Of a DNA stretch of 64,000 bases, positions 1-11,624 are shown piece by piece. The number at the start of each line of letters is the position of its first letter. Position 1 is the stretch's first letter. Made by a program: the position numbers and the translations under genes. Source of the DNA: Adiantum capillus-veneris (lineage: Eukaryota > Streptophyta > Polypodiopsida > Polypodiales > Pteridaceae); contig CM043966.1 in NCBI GenBank assembly GCA_014529385.2, positions 87,574,087 to 87,638,086 of the forward strand. The letters are read 5' to 3'. Below the pieces are notes generated by a model that was given only the letters and a program-made list of their open reading frames with translations, made no database searches and was not told where the DNA came from.

Positions 1-74
1 CTTTGATATAAGTCTCCATTTTAAATGTGCTTGAGGACCTTGTGCTGTTGTCCGCGGGTGACCATTGTTGGTCT

Positions 75-284
75 TCATTCTTGGTTGTCTCTAAAAGATT
101 GCATTTTGTTTACATTCTGTATCTCTAACATCTTCTGGGCCATTGGCATTCCCATTATGACGTCCTCTGGCATATCTTTTACTGTGATCGCGTCGAATTG
201 AGCTATGATGATCTGTGAACTTACTTCAATGGTGGTGGAGATGATTTCCCAGCATTCTGCTCGTTTGTCTCCAGATATTCTCAC
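75..284 (-). pseudogene. possible retropepsin C-terminal fragment
   Basis: A 69-codon open frame. Its central residues read VKDMPEDVIMGMPMAQ, which resembles the C-terminal part of LTR-retrotransposon aspartic proteases, where a hydrophobic strand leads into D-I/V-I-L/M-G-M. The catalytic D-T/S-G triad is not visible in this frame. It lies downstream, in minus-strand order, of the gag-like frames at 5460-757, which is where a protease would be expected. The assignment rests on one short motif plus position, so it is weak. The element would continue beyond the left edge of the window. Confidence 0.3.
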
Positions 285-756
285 AATTTTAGGAGCATCT
301 TCCAGCTATGGTTGGACACATATTTTCCAAGTGCGAAAGGACATGAGGTTCTTGTCTAGTTGAAAATCTAGCTTTACTTCACTCGAGAGTTTTTCTTCAT
401 TTTCACCGACAATTTTGCACTTGTCGTCTCAAGATTTCTTTCTATATTGAATGATTCTGTTGTGGCAGTGTCCTTTGGTTGAGTTTTATCTGCATTTTAT
501 TTGCTTTGACCACCTGCTTCCGTTGATGTCGACTCGTCTGACTGTGATATTGCACTTTTTGTCTACAACTGTTGAGCATTGTCTACCTGCATCTGAGTAA
601 CCTTTGATCTTAAAAGATCCACTGTACTTTCTGGCAGAATCTGTCTCTTCGGAAGAGATTTTGGTGGTGACCTTTGTGTATCCTTCTAGACTTTAGCTTT
701 CATTGACTTTGACTTTTTGGTCGCGTGCTCTGGCAACTTGAGGCTTTGCATCATCT

Positions 757-1179
757 TCAGATAGCCTTTGACTTCAGTCGGGCCATTCGTATGGGTTTGT
801 ATAAGGTTGTGATCTGCTGATATTCGTTACCATGTGCATCTTGATATGCATATGTGAGCTTGGTCACATGTAACTGTTTGAACACTATTGGATTTGTTGG
901 CTTTTGACTCTGACTTGTGGAGATCAGCTGAAACTTTTGTCCTTGATGATCTTCATAGAGGCATTTATCTGTAGACTCTAATGGAATATGGGCCAATTGG
1001 AAACTTCCAACAACCATATGATCTTTCAATGGTTTCTGTCTTGAAGGGGTCTGTTGGCTAGAGGCTCTAGGGGTTCTAACTGACATTGCGCTTCCTGGTA
1101 CAAGAGCCGATTTTGATGGATTTGCAGCTCCCCCCTTCCTAGAGTGATCATTATAGCTTGATTCATTACAAGAGTTCAA
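757..1179 (-). pseudogene. gag-like frame with two Asp-Gly-Tyr repeat units
   Basis: A 140-codon minus-strand frame. The first half is Ser/Pro/Lys rich and looks disordered. The second half carries two related short units, YEDHQGQKFQLI and YQDAHGNEYQQI, about 47 residues apart. Similar units occur in the frames at 1192-1480, 4210-4643, 4987-5460 and 61559-62041, always on the minus strand and near gag-like sequence. I do not recognise the domain. I read it as part of a decayed LTR-retrotransposon gag or leader polyprotein, because it follows knuckle-bearing frames on the same strand. There is no sign that it is an independent cellular gene. Confidence 0.35.
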
Positions 1180-1191
1180 AATTGTTTAGCT

Positions 1192-1480
1192 CTAGTTTAG
1201 TCTCACCTTTTGGGACTGTGAAGGCTCACTTTGGGTAGCACTGTTGACATTTGGCATCTGTAAACCTTCTGCATAGTTTCCTATGTATCTCCGTGAAACA
1301 TGACAAATTATTCTCCAAGTTAAGTTATAGATAGCATTATCTTTGCCCTGATATTTTCTATCCCATGGGTCTCCTATGATACGAGATTCTATGCTTTCAT
1401 GACCCAAGGCATCATAGATACTAGACTCTCGTCTATATCTACGACTATTTTGGTCAAAGTATATGCTCTTTTGGTTACAA
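1192..1480 (-). pseudogene. gag-like frame, paralogous to 4653-5090
   Basis: The minus-strand reading stays open from about 1480 to a stop near 1192. It contains YFDQNSRRY and IYDALGH units, followed by a stretch pairing with the frame at 4653-5090: IIGDPWDRKYQGKDNAIYNL here against LIGEPSQRRYKGQDGAFYNL there. The shared pattern is IG-acidic-P, R-x-Y-x-G-x-D-x-A and YNL. The two frames are therefore diverged copies of one module about 3.7 kb apart. A TGA closes the frame upstream, so it is broken. Function is unknown. Confidence 0.4.
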
Positions 1481-2186
1481 CATCAAAGCTGGGTTTCCCA
1501 TGGAGGAGAGTTTGTGTGAGGTCCCCACCCCGTCGTATCAGACAACGGATCTGATGGTAAACCTGGTGGCCACTAGATCTATAGAGGAAGCAAACAAAAT
1601 GGTTCAGGGTTCAACTAGCGGACGATCTCTCATCACAAAGTGAGTCGAGTTCGAGCCTACTAGTAACGAGATCTAGCTCCACCTCGCAGGGGAAGCGTAC
1701 TTAACTATCTAGCGATCCTAAGACCCACCTTCCAAGAGGAGAGAAACCCCGAGTGCCTTTTTCCCCATGTTTCAGAGGCACGTACTCTGGAGGATTCGCC
1801 GCTCTAGGGGCAATGAGTAATACCAATATCGAGTAAGCACTATGGGGACAGAGAGTTCCCGACCAATCGGGACCACCCATCTCATAGGCATTGGCAACCC
1901 GAGCCAAGCCCCCACTTTCCACCCCCACACTCACACTTCCTCGTGTGACCTAATTACTACCACAAAGGTTGTTCAACATAGATATTCCTTGTTTAATTCC
2001 GAATCACATGGTTCGTTAAAACAGCCCTTCAACCAGTATTGCAAACAACACCAAGACAGAATTCTAGTAAAAATTCTACTCAAACTTATTCATAAAAGTT
2101 CCAATGTTCTGGAGGTACAACATCCCCCCTCCAGCGAGAGTTCACTCCTCCCGTTGTCGCCTAGCTGCCCATACAACTAGGTATGT

Positions 2187-2271
2187 CCACCGCATAGAAA
2201 GCACGTCATGGACACTCCCACCGCATAGAAAGCAAGTCGTGGGTATCCACCGCATAAAAAGCAAGTCGTGG
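2187..2271. repeat. three-copy ~30 bp minisatellite
   Basis: The unit CCACCGCATAGAAAGCAAGT plus CGTGG starts at 2187, 2218 and 2247, giving periods of 31 and 29 bp. The copies differ by a few substitutions (for example CACGTCATGG in the first and CATAAAAAGC in the third). Confidence 0.8.
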
Positions 2272-3555
2272 ATTCAAGAGCCCTAACGAGGAACTCTGCC
2301 CCCTATGATCAGTAGGGGGGTCAGGACTGATTCAACATTGGAAATAAAATGAACATGTCGAGCTAAATTTTCCCTAGCAAACATTCTTTCCTCTGCAAAC
2401 AACATACCCATCAATCATTTCTTTCCTACTTTATACTTAAATGTACTATGCATTCAATGCCGAGGTTTCTGTCGGATTTCTCCAACATGTTCGGGGATAT
2501 GTTCATTCCTAACTAATCGTATGCAATGTTAATTAAAAAACTTGAATAGAAATTGGGACCTACCTCTTCCATTTCTTCGTCAATAGCCCGTGAGATGGCC
2601 GGTATTTGCTCGTCCATGGGAGCCTTTCCTTTTCCGTTGACATTGCTTGTTCCCGCCTCGCGGTTGTGGGCTCCACCAAAGCGAGTTCTCTTAACCGGGA
2701 CCATTTTTCTCACTACTTAAATGATAGACTTGAAAAAAAAAGAGCTAAGGTCCGAGAGTAACATGACAAACCAATCGGAAGATTAGATTTATTAAAGACT
2801 CCTCCTTATGCACGAGGTTAGATTTTTCCCCTTTTTGCCCTAGCAATTTTTAAGGGTAATTCTGTATCCACCCTATGGGAAACGACTCTAAGGTTAATTA
2901 CTTGGCTTAGATGATTAAGAAATTCAGAGTTTTTCTAATTGATTGACGAAAGATATGAAGTAAGCAAGCTCATTCATTTTCCTAGAGCAATATGAAGGTG
3001 CAGAGTGACCGCAGGCATGTGTGATGGAAAAACCTTCTTCTTATTGGACTAATGACGGATTAATTTTCAGCCTTAATCGCATCTAAATGTGGGAGAAGAT
3101 TAAGTATAATTTAATTACAACTCTATTGAGTAGTGAAAGATTGAATTCTGACAAATCTACACTATTACTAGCTGACAATTTATTGACTATACCGCCTAGA
3201 GAGAGAATCTTTCCTAATCATGCATTAATCCTTGATTAAGGATGATGAATGGCTGAATAAATTAACTAAATGAATGATAATTATGTAATGAAGTATAGCT
3301 TAGAGAGCAGCTATAGAGAATTATAGCTAAAAGTAGACATAGTAGACAAGAATTATGAGTGGATAATGATGAGATTAAGAAGAGCAGTAATTAAACCATA
3401 ATTACCGTGATTAGGGGCTGAGAATCCTCTTAAATTTCTGATGCAATGAATCCTCGAGATGGGAAATTCGGCAGCACCTCCCTCCTTGCTCCTCCTTCAA
3501 AAGCTGTGTGTGTGCCGGCAGCACTTTCCCAGTGTGTAGGTGTGTGAGTATGCAA

Positions 3556-3600
3556 TGTGTGTGTGTGTGTGAGCATATCTGTGTGTGTGTGTGTGTGTGT
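3556..3600. repeat. (GT)n microsatellite
   Basis: Two runs of GT dinucleotides (about 3556-3571 and 3581-3600) are separated by a short GAGCATATCT interruption. Confidence 0.9.
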
Positions 3601-4209
3601 AGGACTTTAAATAGGCTCCTACAGGCTGAAAATTGATTTGTGTTGCTAAATGCATCTGGATGAGCACTCAGTCCTTGCATGGCAAGTCCAGTTGCCTACC
3701 CACCAAGTGTCCAGTTGGCTCAGTGAACTGACTCTCACACTGAGTTGCAGGCTTGGCAGCTTCCCCAAGACTCCCACAAAGCAAGAGGGCGCCCCCTAGC
3801 TGCTAAAGCAGGTCTGGAGTGGGCTGGGACCTGTTCCCACACAGCCTCGGGCCCCCGGTGCTTCCCAGACAATTTTGTGAAAAAATTGGTTTTAGGCTAA
3901 AACGGGCCATACGAGTCGGATTTTGATGCCGTAAATTGCTATACTAAGCTCTAACTAAGGCGTACAGGTGAGTACCTGCCATATTTAGCACCCTCCCCCC
4001 CCCCTCGGGGTCTGAAAATGCATTTTTTTCAAATTCGGGGTACGGGTGCAGATTTTCGAGACGGTCGAGACTGGACAGTTCGGGTGACCAAAAACTTACT
4101 ATTTTTAGAAAATTTTCACAAAAATTATTTTAATTCACATTTTGAAGCTTTATAAAATTCTAAACATCATGGCACTGACAGAATCTGGAAAACTGCTAAA
4201 AATAGTAAC

Positions 4210-4643
4210 TTATTCCATTGTATTCATTTCATGGTACAAGGGTGCTCTTGTGATCGGGTCAGAGACCTTACAGTTTGGCTCTAAACAGATTTCTGGGTTC
4301 ACTCGGGTAATATCCTTCAGCTCTAGAGAGGATGGGCTATAATAGATTCTTTCCTCTAAAATGAACCATCCTTTCTGATCTATCACTGGATGCACTTCTA
4401 TGAGGTAGTATGTGGGCCGTTCAAAAATCGGTTGATCCTTTTTGTACAGTTTCCCATTTTGGTTTACATAGTGTGCATATGAATTATGTGTACCATACAA
4501 CGCTAACATCATTTTGTCTGATGTGTCCCTTAGACTCGTGATTGATTGCACACTTGTGGCAGTGGATGCAGAATCATTTGCAAACCTAACAATCTTTTCA
4601 ACATTCGGTGATATCTCGACACCTTGACCAAATTCATGTAGGA
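4210..4643 (-). pseudogene. gag-like frame downstream of knuckle frame
   Basis: The minus-strand frame is open from about 4643 to a stop at 4210; the first ATG-less part continues the polyprotein after a shift of reading frame near 4650. It carries YVNQNGKLYKKDQ and VIDQKGWFILEER units, again an Asp/Asn-x-x-Gly-x-x-aromatic pattern. It sits directly after the CCHC-knuckle frame (5090-4653). I infer it is a further piece of the same decayed gag-like polyprotein. No catalytic motif is visible. Confidence 0.35.
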
Positions 4644-4652
4644 ATTTGTTGT

Positions 4653-5090
4653 TTAAGCATCTTTATGCTGATTTTGAACTTGCAATGCTTTGATTGGTGC
4701 TTCTGACGGTAATGCAAAATCATATGATTGCATTAAAAGTGATGAGTTAAATGCACTTACATTGAGATTCGCATTTCCAATTTTCTCTGTGCCTTGCTTG
4801 GCAGTTGATGTGTCCTTGTTGTCTGGATTTCTTGGACAATCTTCAGAAAAATGTCCACCTTTTCGTCCACAATCTGAGCAATACGCCATGACTGGTGGTA
4901 TTTCATTTGGTTCTGTTATGTCAAGCTCTAGTTGAGAAGTTTCTGCTTCTATGCTAACCAGGTTGTCGGCATCTTCTTTCATAACACTAAGCATCAAGTT
5001 GTAGAATGCTCCATCTTGACCTTTGTACCGTCTTTGGCTTGGTTCTCCAATTAGACTGGCTTCTATTGGTTGATATGTTGGATCTTCCAT
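4653..5090 (-). pseudogene. CCHC zinc-knuckle gag-like protein fragment
   Basis: A frame of about 145 codons. Near residues 70-83 it has C-S-D-C-G-R-K-G-G-H-F-S-E-D-C, a CX2CX4HX4-type nucleic-acid-binding knuckle typical of retrotransposon Gag. Before it lies the LIGEPSQRRYKGQDGAFYNL segment shared with 1192-1480. In this frame a TAG lies just upstream (about 5115), while the preceding part of the polyprotein is read in the frame of 5460-4987, so a frameshift separates them. The fragment belongs to the minus-strand element whose candidate LTR is at 8864-9592. Gag identity is fairly likely; the lineage is not determined. Confidence 0.5.
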
Positions 5091-5460
5091 TTTTGGTTCT
5101 CGCCTGTAGATCTAGCCACTGTAATCCATGTACAATGACCCTGATTGCATATGCACCAACTGTATGTTTTGCTGGCTTGTGTAAATTTCTAGATACACTT
5201 GGGTTGACTTTCTGAACTTCTATCTGTACTTCATCTTTGAGCTTGCAATACCTGGCTCCACTGAAATCTGTGAACATCTGGGAGTTCTCTGAATCTGGCT
5301 TTACTCTGATCAATAGGATCTTGGCTCCTGTGCTACTTTTGCTACTCATCAAATATTTATGGCCTTCTGAATCTGCATGTAAGAATTTATCTCCATTGTA
5401 GCCATATACCTGTAAAATCTGCTCTGTTGCACTTGAATTCTCGGTTCGATTTAAGTCCAT
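4987..5460 (-). pseudogene. N-terminal gag-like frame with repeat units
   Basis: A 157-codon minus-strand frame starting with ATG at 5460. It contains ADSEGHKYLMSS and TDFSGARYCKLK units about 35 residues apart, of the Asp-x-x-Gly-x-x-Tyr type also seen elsewhere on this strand. The last 30 or so codons, after about 5115, look out of frame, because the neighbouring frame carries the conserved module there. This is the most upstream recognisable piece of the left-arm polyprotein. The N-terminal domain is not one I can name. Confidence 0.4.
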
Positions 5461-6380
5461 GTCGGCTTGATCTATAAAAACTATCTCCTAGCAGATTTTG
5501 GTATCGATTAGCAAAATTTTTGATGCTCGTACTAGCCTAATCTGCAATCACCATGTGAGTGGTGCCCCTGTTCGTCCGATTAGAAGCTCAATTTGCACGT
5601 CTGATTTTGACAACTTTATAAAGTTTCTGCCACTCACGGCTTCGAGTTGGTCTTTTTGCTCACTTTTCTCGATCGTTTTTCTGTTGTTTCTGACTTTTCT
5701 GCGGTTTGCTCGGCCCGTTTCTTTCCTGGCTGCTCTTTTTGACTTATGCCCTTTTCTCATCCCTCTTTTCGTTTTCTTTTCCAACTCCTCTCTTTTTACT
5801 TTTTTTTGTACAATTTTAAATTTTCTATTTTTTTGAGATTTTTTATAGTTTTTTTGTGAAAGTAGGAATGTTTCTGATTTTTTTTTAGGGTTTTATCATT
5901 TTTTGTGACTTATTGTGATTTTTCGATCAATTTATGATTTTTAATGAATTTTCTATGCTTTTATGAATTTTCTACAACTTTTGTGATATATTTGTGGATT
6001 ATTTTTGGATTTTTATGAATTTTCTATGAGGTTTTTATTTTTTATAAGTTTTTTGGTGATTTTTTTTGTAATTTTCTAAACCTTTTTTTATTTATTTTTA
6101 TTGAATTTTGGATTTTTTTTATTTTTATGTTTTCTATTTTTATACATAAAAATTACGTATTTATTTATTTATTTATTTGTGAAATTTAAGAACCCCTTTT
6201 TTTTTGGTTTGTTTGTTTGTTTGTTTTTTTTTTTTACAGAAGAAAAACTTACCTTGTTTAACCTGGTTGGTGTGTGGATCCGGGCCCACGGGTTTGACCG
6301 ATGATGTCAGTGGCGGCTGGCCTTGCAGCGCGCAACGAGAGTTGAGGAGGGAGGGCGTGTTAACATGGGGCGCAGTAATA

Positions 6381-6491
<111 letters not shown>

Positions 6492-6730
6492 GGCGCATGG
6501 ATGGTACTGAGCAAGAGCAGGGACGCGAGCAGGAGCAGAGGGCGGGCCCGAGCCTGAGCAGGACAGTGAGAGAGGGAGAGACGCGTGGGCACTGGGTACA
6601 CGACAGAGGGGAGGGCCCGGAGGGTGTGTGTGTGTGTGTGAGCATTGAGCTACGAGCCAAGCTTGCGAGCGAGCCAGTGGAGAGAGAGAAGAGAGAGGGA
6701 GTAGGCTGACTTGACGGTGCGTAGTACGGC

Positions 6731-6734
<4 letters not shown>

Positions 6735-6798
<64 letters not shown>
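6735..6798. repeat. (GA)32 microsatellite
   Basis: An uninterrupted GA run of about 64 bp. Confidence 0.97.
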
Positions 6799-6801
<3 letters not shown>

Positions 6802-7072
6802 GTCCAACCGGCAGCACTGATAAGGCGTGAGTGAAGGCGCGCACATGGGGCAGAGGACAGTGTACGAGGGAGAAAAAAAGGGGGGAAGAGAGTGTGAGAG
6901 GGTGTGTGTGTGTGTTGTGAATAGAACAGAGGGTGGGGTAACGCTGGAGAGAGAGAGTGTGAGAGAGTTCGAGAAGAGAGGGGGGGGGGAGAAAGAGTTA
7001 ATAATCGCGAGAGAGAAAGGAGTTAAAGAGAGAATGAGGGGGATGAGAGAGAGAGGTAATGATTGTTAGTTG

Positions 7073-7077
<5 letters not shown>

Positions 7078-7149
<72 letters not shown>

Positions 7150-7194
7150 GAGAGAGGGGGGGATGAGAGAGATTGTTCATAATCGTTAGGGGAG

Positions 7195-7219
<25 letters not shown>
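7078..7219. repeat. two (GA)n tracts
   Basis: GA runs at about 7078-7141 and 7194-7219, separated by a diverged GA-rich spacer with a GTTCATAATCG segment. Confidence 0.95.
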
Positions 7220-7228
<9 letters not shown>

Positions 7229-8023
7229 GTTGGAGTGTGTGGGGTGTGTTCACGTGCCATGAAGTACGAGAGAGCGATGGGAGGAAGATGAAGAAGAAAG
7301 AAGAAGATTATTTTAACGTCGTAGGAAACTATCCCAAGAGACCGTAAAGATCTATCCGACGAGAAGGGTTCATGCGTCGAAAGGCACGCCTAGGAACCGA
7401 AAGAAGCCAAATTTAGTCTGAAAATTAGCCAAAACGCTAAAAATCGCCCAAAAAAAATCCAAAAAATTCTCTAAAAATTCTAAAAATCTTAAAAAATTAT
7501 CGACAATCACAATCAAACATTTTCAACACGCATAACCACACCAAAAATAGCAGTTTTTATCAAAAACGTCAAATTCGACAAAATCATCAATCTGACCCCC
7601 GGAAATAGCAAAACGCTCAAAACTCGATTGAGGAGGACACAAATGCGCTCAAAATCATGTCGTAAACACGCATTCAAAACAGCTCATAAAGATCACACGA
7701 TATCAATTTTTTACAAAATTAAGTAAAAATTTATCAAATTTTTTTCAAAATTATCCAAAAAATAACTTTTAAAAAAAAAAAACTCTCCACACATAGGGGA
7801 TTAGTGCAGCCAAATAAAATCACAAAAAGCACATCAATTCAATTGCCAAATAATTTGATCAATAAAATCCAAACTAGGTAATCAAATCGATAAAATTAAC
7901 GGCAAAAATAGGTTATAATTTGATGCAATTGGAGTGTGTAAATCCTTGTTTTGAGCTAAAAAACGCAGCAATTAACCATTATACAAATTGAATTAATCAT
8001 GTAGATGAAGCACTTTTTAGGCG

Positions 8024-8044
8024 CACACACACACACACACACAC
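8024..8044. repeat. (CA)n microsatellite
   Basis: A pure CA run of about 21 bp. A second short run lies at about 8226-8240. Confidence 0.9.
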
Positions 8045-8427
8045 TAATAATTGGCAGTTTTGACCAATCTTTAAGTGTGCACTCAAAAGGGGTAAATCTT
8101 GTCGAAATTGCAATGTGATTTCACAAATCTCTAGTTGGGCATGACCACAACACAAATCAATCATCACAATTGTAAAATCATTAAGCACACATTGATTTTT
8201 AAGTGCACAAACAAGGACAAAATAGTGCACACACACACACTTGATTTTAGTGCGCACACACTTGCAATTGACCATTCAAGCATGCAATTAAATCAATTAG
8301 GCACACAATTAGCAACGCACATTCACCAATTAGCAATTGAATTTGTCAATTTCATATGCCACCAAATCTAGAAAATTTTGACATTATGACGGCATGAAAA
8401 TGAACAATTCAAAAAAATTCAAACCAT

Positions 8428-8499
8428 AACATTGCATTGTAATTAACATGGCATCAACATTGCATTGCAATTAACATAGCATCAACATGGCATTGCATC
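8428..8499. repeat. 28 bp tandem repeat
   Basis: AACATTGCATTGYAATTAAC plus ATRGCATC occurs at 8428-8455 and 8456-8483, followed by a partial third copy (AACATGGCATTGCATC). Confidence 0.8.
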
Positions 8500-8842
8500 T
8501 TCATGGAATCTCTACACAATTCTACACATGTTTAGATTCTAGGGAGGTTGAGAATACCACCTTGATTACCTTTGCAATGAAGATTGATTGAACGGTTGAA
8601 AGCTCCAATCCGTAGAAGCAAATTAGTGTGTAAGTTAGCAAAGTTAGTGAAATTAGCAAGGTGTTAGTGTGAAATTAGAGTGTGTAAACACACAATTGGC
8701 AAGATACGGTGACAAATTAAGGAATAATGAACACATTGCTTCATGCACACACATCCAAAATCCACAAAACCATAAACACACAAGTGAAATTAGTGAGGAA
8801 ACACATCCAATTATGCCACAATTACACTAGCGTAGGCCATCG

Positions 8843-8860
8843 TCCCCGGCAATGGCGCCA
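8843..8860 (-). other. primer-binding site, tRNA-Asp type
   Basis: On the minus strand this reads TGGCGCCATTGCCGGGGA. From memory, the Asp-type PBS of plant Ty3/gypsy elements is TGGCGCCGTTGCCGGGGA, so there is one mismatch. It sits 3 bases inside a candidate LTR end (...CTTCAACA on the minus strand), which is the normal PBS position. Confidence 0.6.
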
Positions 8861-8863
8861 AAT

Positions 8864-9592
8864 GTTGAAGATCCCATCGTTGCATAGCTCCAATGACCAA
8901 CAAAATTATCAATCTGGAGGGATGAGCTACCCGGCTAGGGCATGGAAACACTCACATGATTAGTGAGCTAATCATGGCAACACGAATGGTGACTCTATGA
9001 GGTGAATTTCTCGGCCTATGGAGGAGCTAAGCCACAACAATGGGCAATCTCCACATCTGCTTTCCTTCACCTCCAATCAACCCAATCACACTCACTAATG
9101 ATTGCAAGACGCACACAACACTAACACAATACTAATTCTATCATGCAACACACTAATCGCAAGCACACACACATAGATCTATCAAGCACCACACTCCAAT
9201 CAAACCTACATGCACACACAAGCAAGAGAGGAATTAACCACTAATTAGTTAAGATCTAGCTAATCAAAGCATCATTAGCAACCACAAGAAGCATAAGAGA
9301 GGCACAATGAAAGAGAATTAAGCATCGATTAGTGTTAACCAAGTCACATGAGCAATGAGAAGCTCGAGGACTCCATAGCCACACACCTCAAGAGCTCTCA
9401 CCAAAGAGTGTTCTCAATAAATGAGCTTGAGAACCCTAATTTCTTTTACACACTGCCCTATATACCTAGGGTAAAAAATGCAATGCCCGAGCGCCCAAGG
9501 CCTTTAGGGCTCCACCGCTTACTGAATCTGCTACCTACGCACACTAACTGACCTGTTCTTTACAGTTTGAAACTCCCATTGAGTCCGTAACA
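8864..9592 (-). repeat. candidate 5' LTR of left-arm minus-strand element
   Basis: The right-hand limit by position of the PBS is 8864 (minus strand ends ...TTCAACA). The other end is inferred at a TGTTACGG start (minus strand) at 9592, giving a 729 bp TG...CA unit. The PBS supports the 8864 end well; the 9592 end is only a guess from the TG dinucleotide, and no second LTR lies in the window to confirm it. The sequence is AC-rich and has no gene-like frame. Confidence 0.4.
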
Positions 9593-9770
9593 CATTAAAA
9601 TATTACAATGGCTTGAAATAAATCGGGAATTTACAATATATGACCATTTTGGAAAAATGTGGAAAATGTGTAACTCCAATCTTTACTGCTTCTTTGTATC
9701 ATCCTCGATGTGCATCCGTAAGGCTCAAACCTTTAGCAGCTTTTGTTAACTGAGGTTGACTGAGTTAACA

Positions 9771-10332
9771 CTACCCATTAGTAGTTTCAACCAAACCATT
9801 GCATTGTGGATGATAAGGTGAATAAAATCTATGTTGAATACCCAATTTTTTCACTAACGCGCGCACCAGCTTGCTTTGAAAACACTGTCCTCTATAAGAA
9901 ATGAGCACCCAAGGCACTCCAAATTGACAAAAAATTAAATAAAATACAAATTGGGCCACTGTATGAGCATTTACTTCCCTTACCACTTTAGCCTTGACCA
10001 ACCTAGTAAGATAGTCATCGGCCACAACTATGTACTTTTTGCCACTTGCTATCTTGGGAAATGGACCAATAGCATCCAAACCCCATTTCTAAAATGCATT
10101 TTGAGCTATGATAGCCCCCTATGACTTTGCAAATAAATTGTCTCTCCCCCATGGTTTGACACTCATGGTAGGTTTTGCACCAGTAGGACACATCTTGCAC
10201 TATAGATGACCACCAAAAACCAAATCTAAGCACACAAAAGAGTACCTGATATTTGCCTTGATGTACGCTTTCTTCATGACACTGCTCTAGAACCATACTG
10301 ATTTCCTCTTTGTAGAGGACCCTTCGTAGCAC
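9771..10332 (-). pseudogene. Ty3/gypsy integrase fragment
   Basis: Two overlapping minus-strand frames carry the integrase. The upstream part (10332-10015) has the H-x-H...C-x-x-C zinc-binding region, seen as ESVHQGKYQ and KTYHECQ. The downstream part (10079-9771) has the catalytic core: DAIGPFP, KYIVVADDYLTR, FGVPWVLISYRG and PYHPQCNGLVETTN. The middle catalytic aspartate, usually in IS-D-RG, reads Tyr (ISYRG), and the two parts are in different frames, so it is inactive. The frame stops at 9771 just after the last motif. The core style (NGLVE) fits Athila/Tat-type rather than chromodomain elements. Confidence 0.8.
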
Positions 10333-10339
10333 TCCATCT

Positions 10340-10890
10340 CGACTGTATCAGTAGATCCTCCCGGACCAATGTGAACTTGCAAGCCTTTTGAACAATTCTC
10401 ATCTTTGTCAGCTTGGATAAACCTTTCATACATTGACCTATACTCAAAAAGTCATCAGTCTCTTTCAACGTTTCTCTCCTTGCATAGGTGGCAGGTGTCA
10501 CATATAAACCTGCTACATGAGCTTGCACACGACTGCTAGCCAACTCATATGCCTCTTGATTTTGCTCCCTTTTTAACATGCTTAAATTGCACTACTTCAA
10601 AAAAAAATAACAACTCTTTATAGGAAAAACCAACTTTTGAGAAAATCCCTCTTTATCTGTCAATTCCCCAAAAGTTGCTTAATGACCAAGAGTGCATCAC
10701 CCTTGACTTCAAGCCTAGAAATGTCAAACTCCACACAGTGCGTCAAGCTTAGATGGAGAGCCAAGTATTTTGCCTCGTGTTCATGTGAACATCCTCTAAC
10801 CCATAGGCCCTAGAGAAAAATCACTTTACCTTATGGATCCAGTATTACCACACCTCCTCTTGCTTTTTGTGTGTGTCCCAAAGTGAACTT
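10340..10890 (-). pseudogene. RVT_3-like RNase H and linker of gypsy pol
   Basis: Reading the minus strand from about 10890 gives GVVILDP, then GKVIFLRAYGL, then HEAKYLALHLSLTHCVEFDI and VKGDALLVIKQLLGN. This matches the order GxxL-DPxG / EAEYxAL / VxGDSxLVxxQ of the archaeal-like RNase H (RVT_3 family) found upstream of integrase in Tat/Ogre-type gypsy elements. Stops and shifts interrupt it. The 10579-10274 frame is the linker into the integrase zinc region. Assignment to a dual-RNase-H Tat-type lineage is inferred from this one domain; the other RNase H is not in the fragment. Confidence 0.55.
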
Positions 10891-11624
10891 CAAGTAAACT
10901 GCGTGCACAATTGTGAACCCATGTCTTCTCATGTAAATGGCAAGTGAACCGGGGATCTCCATGTAAACTGCAGGTTATCCAAATGCAATCACAAACTGAA
11001 CTCCCCTTGCCATCTTTTCTTATGCAAACATAAGTTCATGCCATAATGGAGGGCTTATGGGGGAGCACTCTAACCTTTCCCGCTCGTCGATGCTCGAGTC
11101 TTTGCCCGTGTCACTTAGAGCCTTGTCCTGCCTAGCACAAAGAGGGGATGCAAAAACAGTATTCGCTCAAGCGCCACAACCTCTTTGCATGGTCTCACTG
11201 AGGCAAACCTTTTGCGTATGTGATGGATAGCTTTTTGCGTGGCAACGTCACATGCGCTCACAAATTAAATAGCGTGTTTCCATTTTGAGCTCCTGAAATG
11301 CTGATGTGCTGTAAAAATTTGGGTTTGGAGCATAGTTTTGCAGCAGTTCCAGGGGCTGTATCCAACCTGTGGATGCACTGTAAACCCTCAACAGACCTCT
11401 TCAGCTAGTGGTTATAGAGCTTCCACACCCCCCCAAGCACCAGGTGGGACGGGACTCTTATAGACGAGGCCCTGGGCCATTTTCCAAAAAAGACATTCCC
11501 GGACACTGGGACTCGGGGCGCACACAACAATTATGACCTGAGCACAACGATGGCGCTTTTCTGCTCTCCCGAGACCTGCAAGCTGCTCCTGCTATTTTCA
11601 CCGAAGTAACATTCCTGCGGAAGG
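10891..11624. other. intergenic region upstream of the transferase gene
   Basis: No coding evidence. The stretch contains direct-repeat-like phrases (AACTGCAAGTGAACC variants around 10890-10990) and a C-rich run near 11430. It separates the integrase fragment from the first exon and probably includes the promoter. Confidence 0.4.

Larger units (their letters stand above)
1481..4209. other. non-coding, decayed transposon-like sequence
   Basis: I see no supportable gene here. The stretch includes a three-copy minisatellite (2187-2271), a short minus-strand frame at 2713-2513 with a basic, Gly/Asn-rich start of no recognised family, (GT)n tracts near 3556-3600, and a GC-richer block at 3660-3870. 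Part of 1500-1680 contains a GTTCGAGCC word like a tRNA B box, but no convincing A box or tRNA fold accompanies it. Confidence 0.4.

Noticed and set aside
1500-1700. tRNA or tRNA-derived SINE
   Set aside because: GTTCGAGCC resembles a B box, but I could not find a matching A box at the right distance, a cloverleaf, or a second copy.
2187-2271. CRISPR-like array
   Set aside because: Three near-contiguous 30 bp units without unique spacers; a minisatellite in plant DNA.
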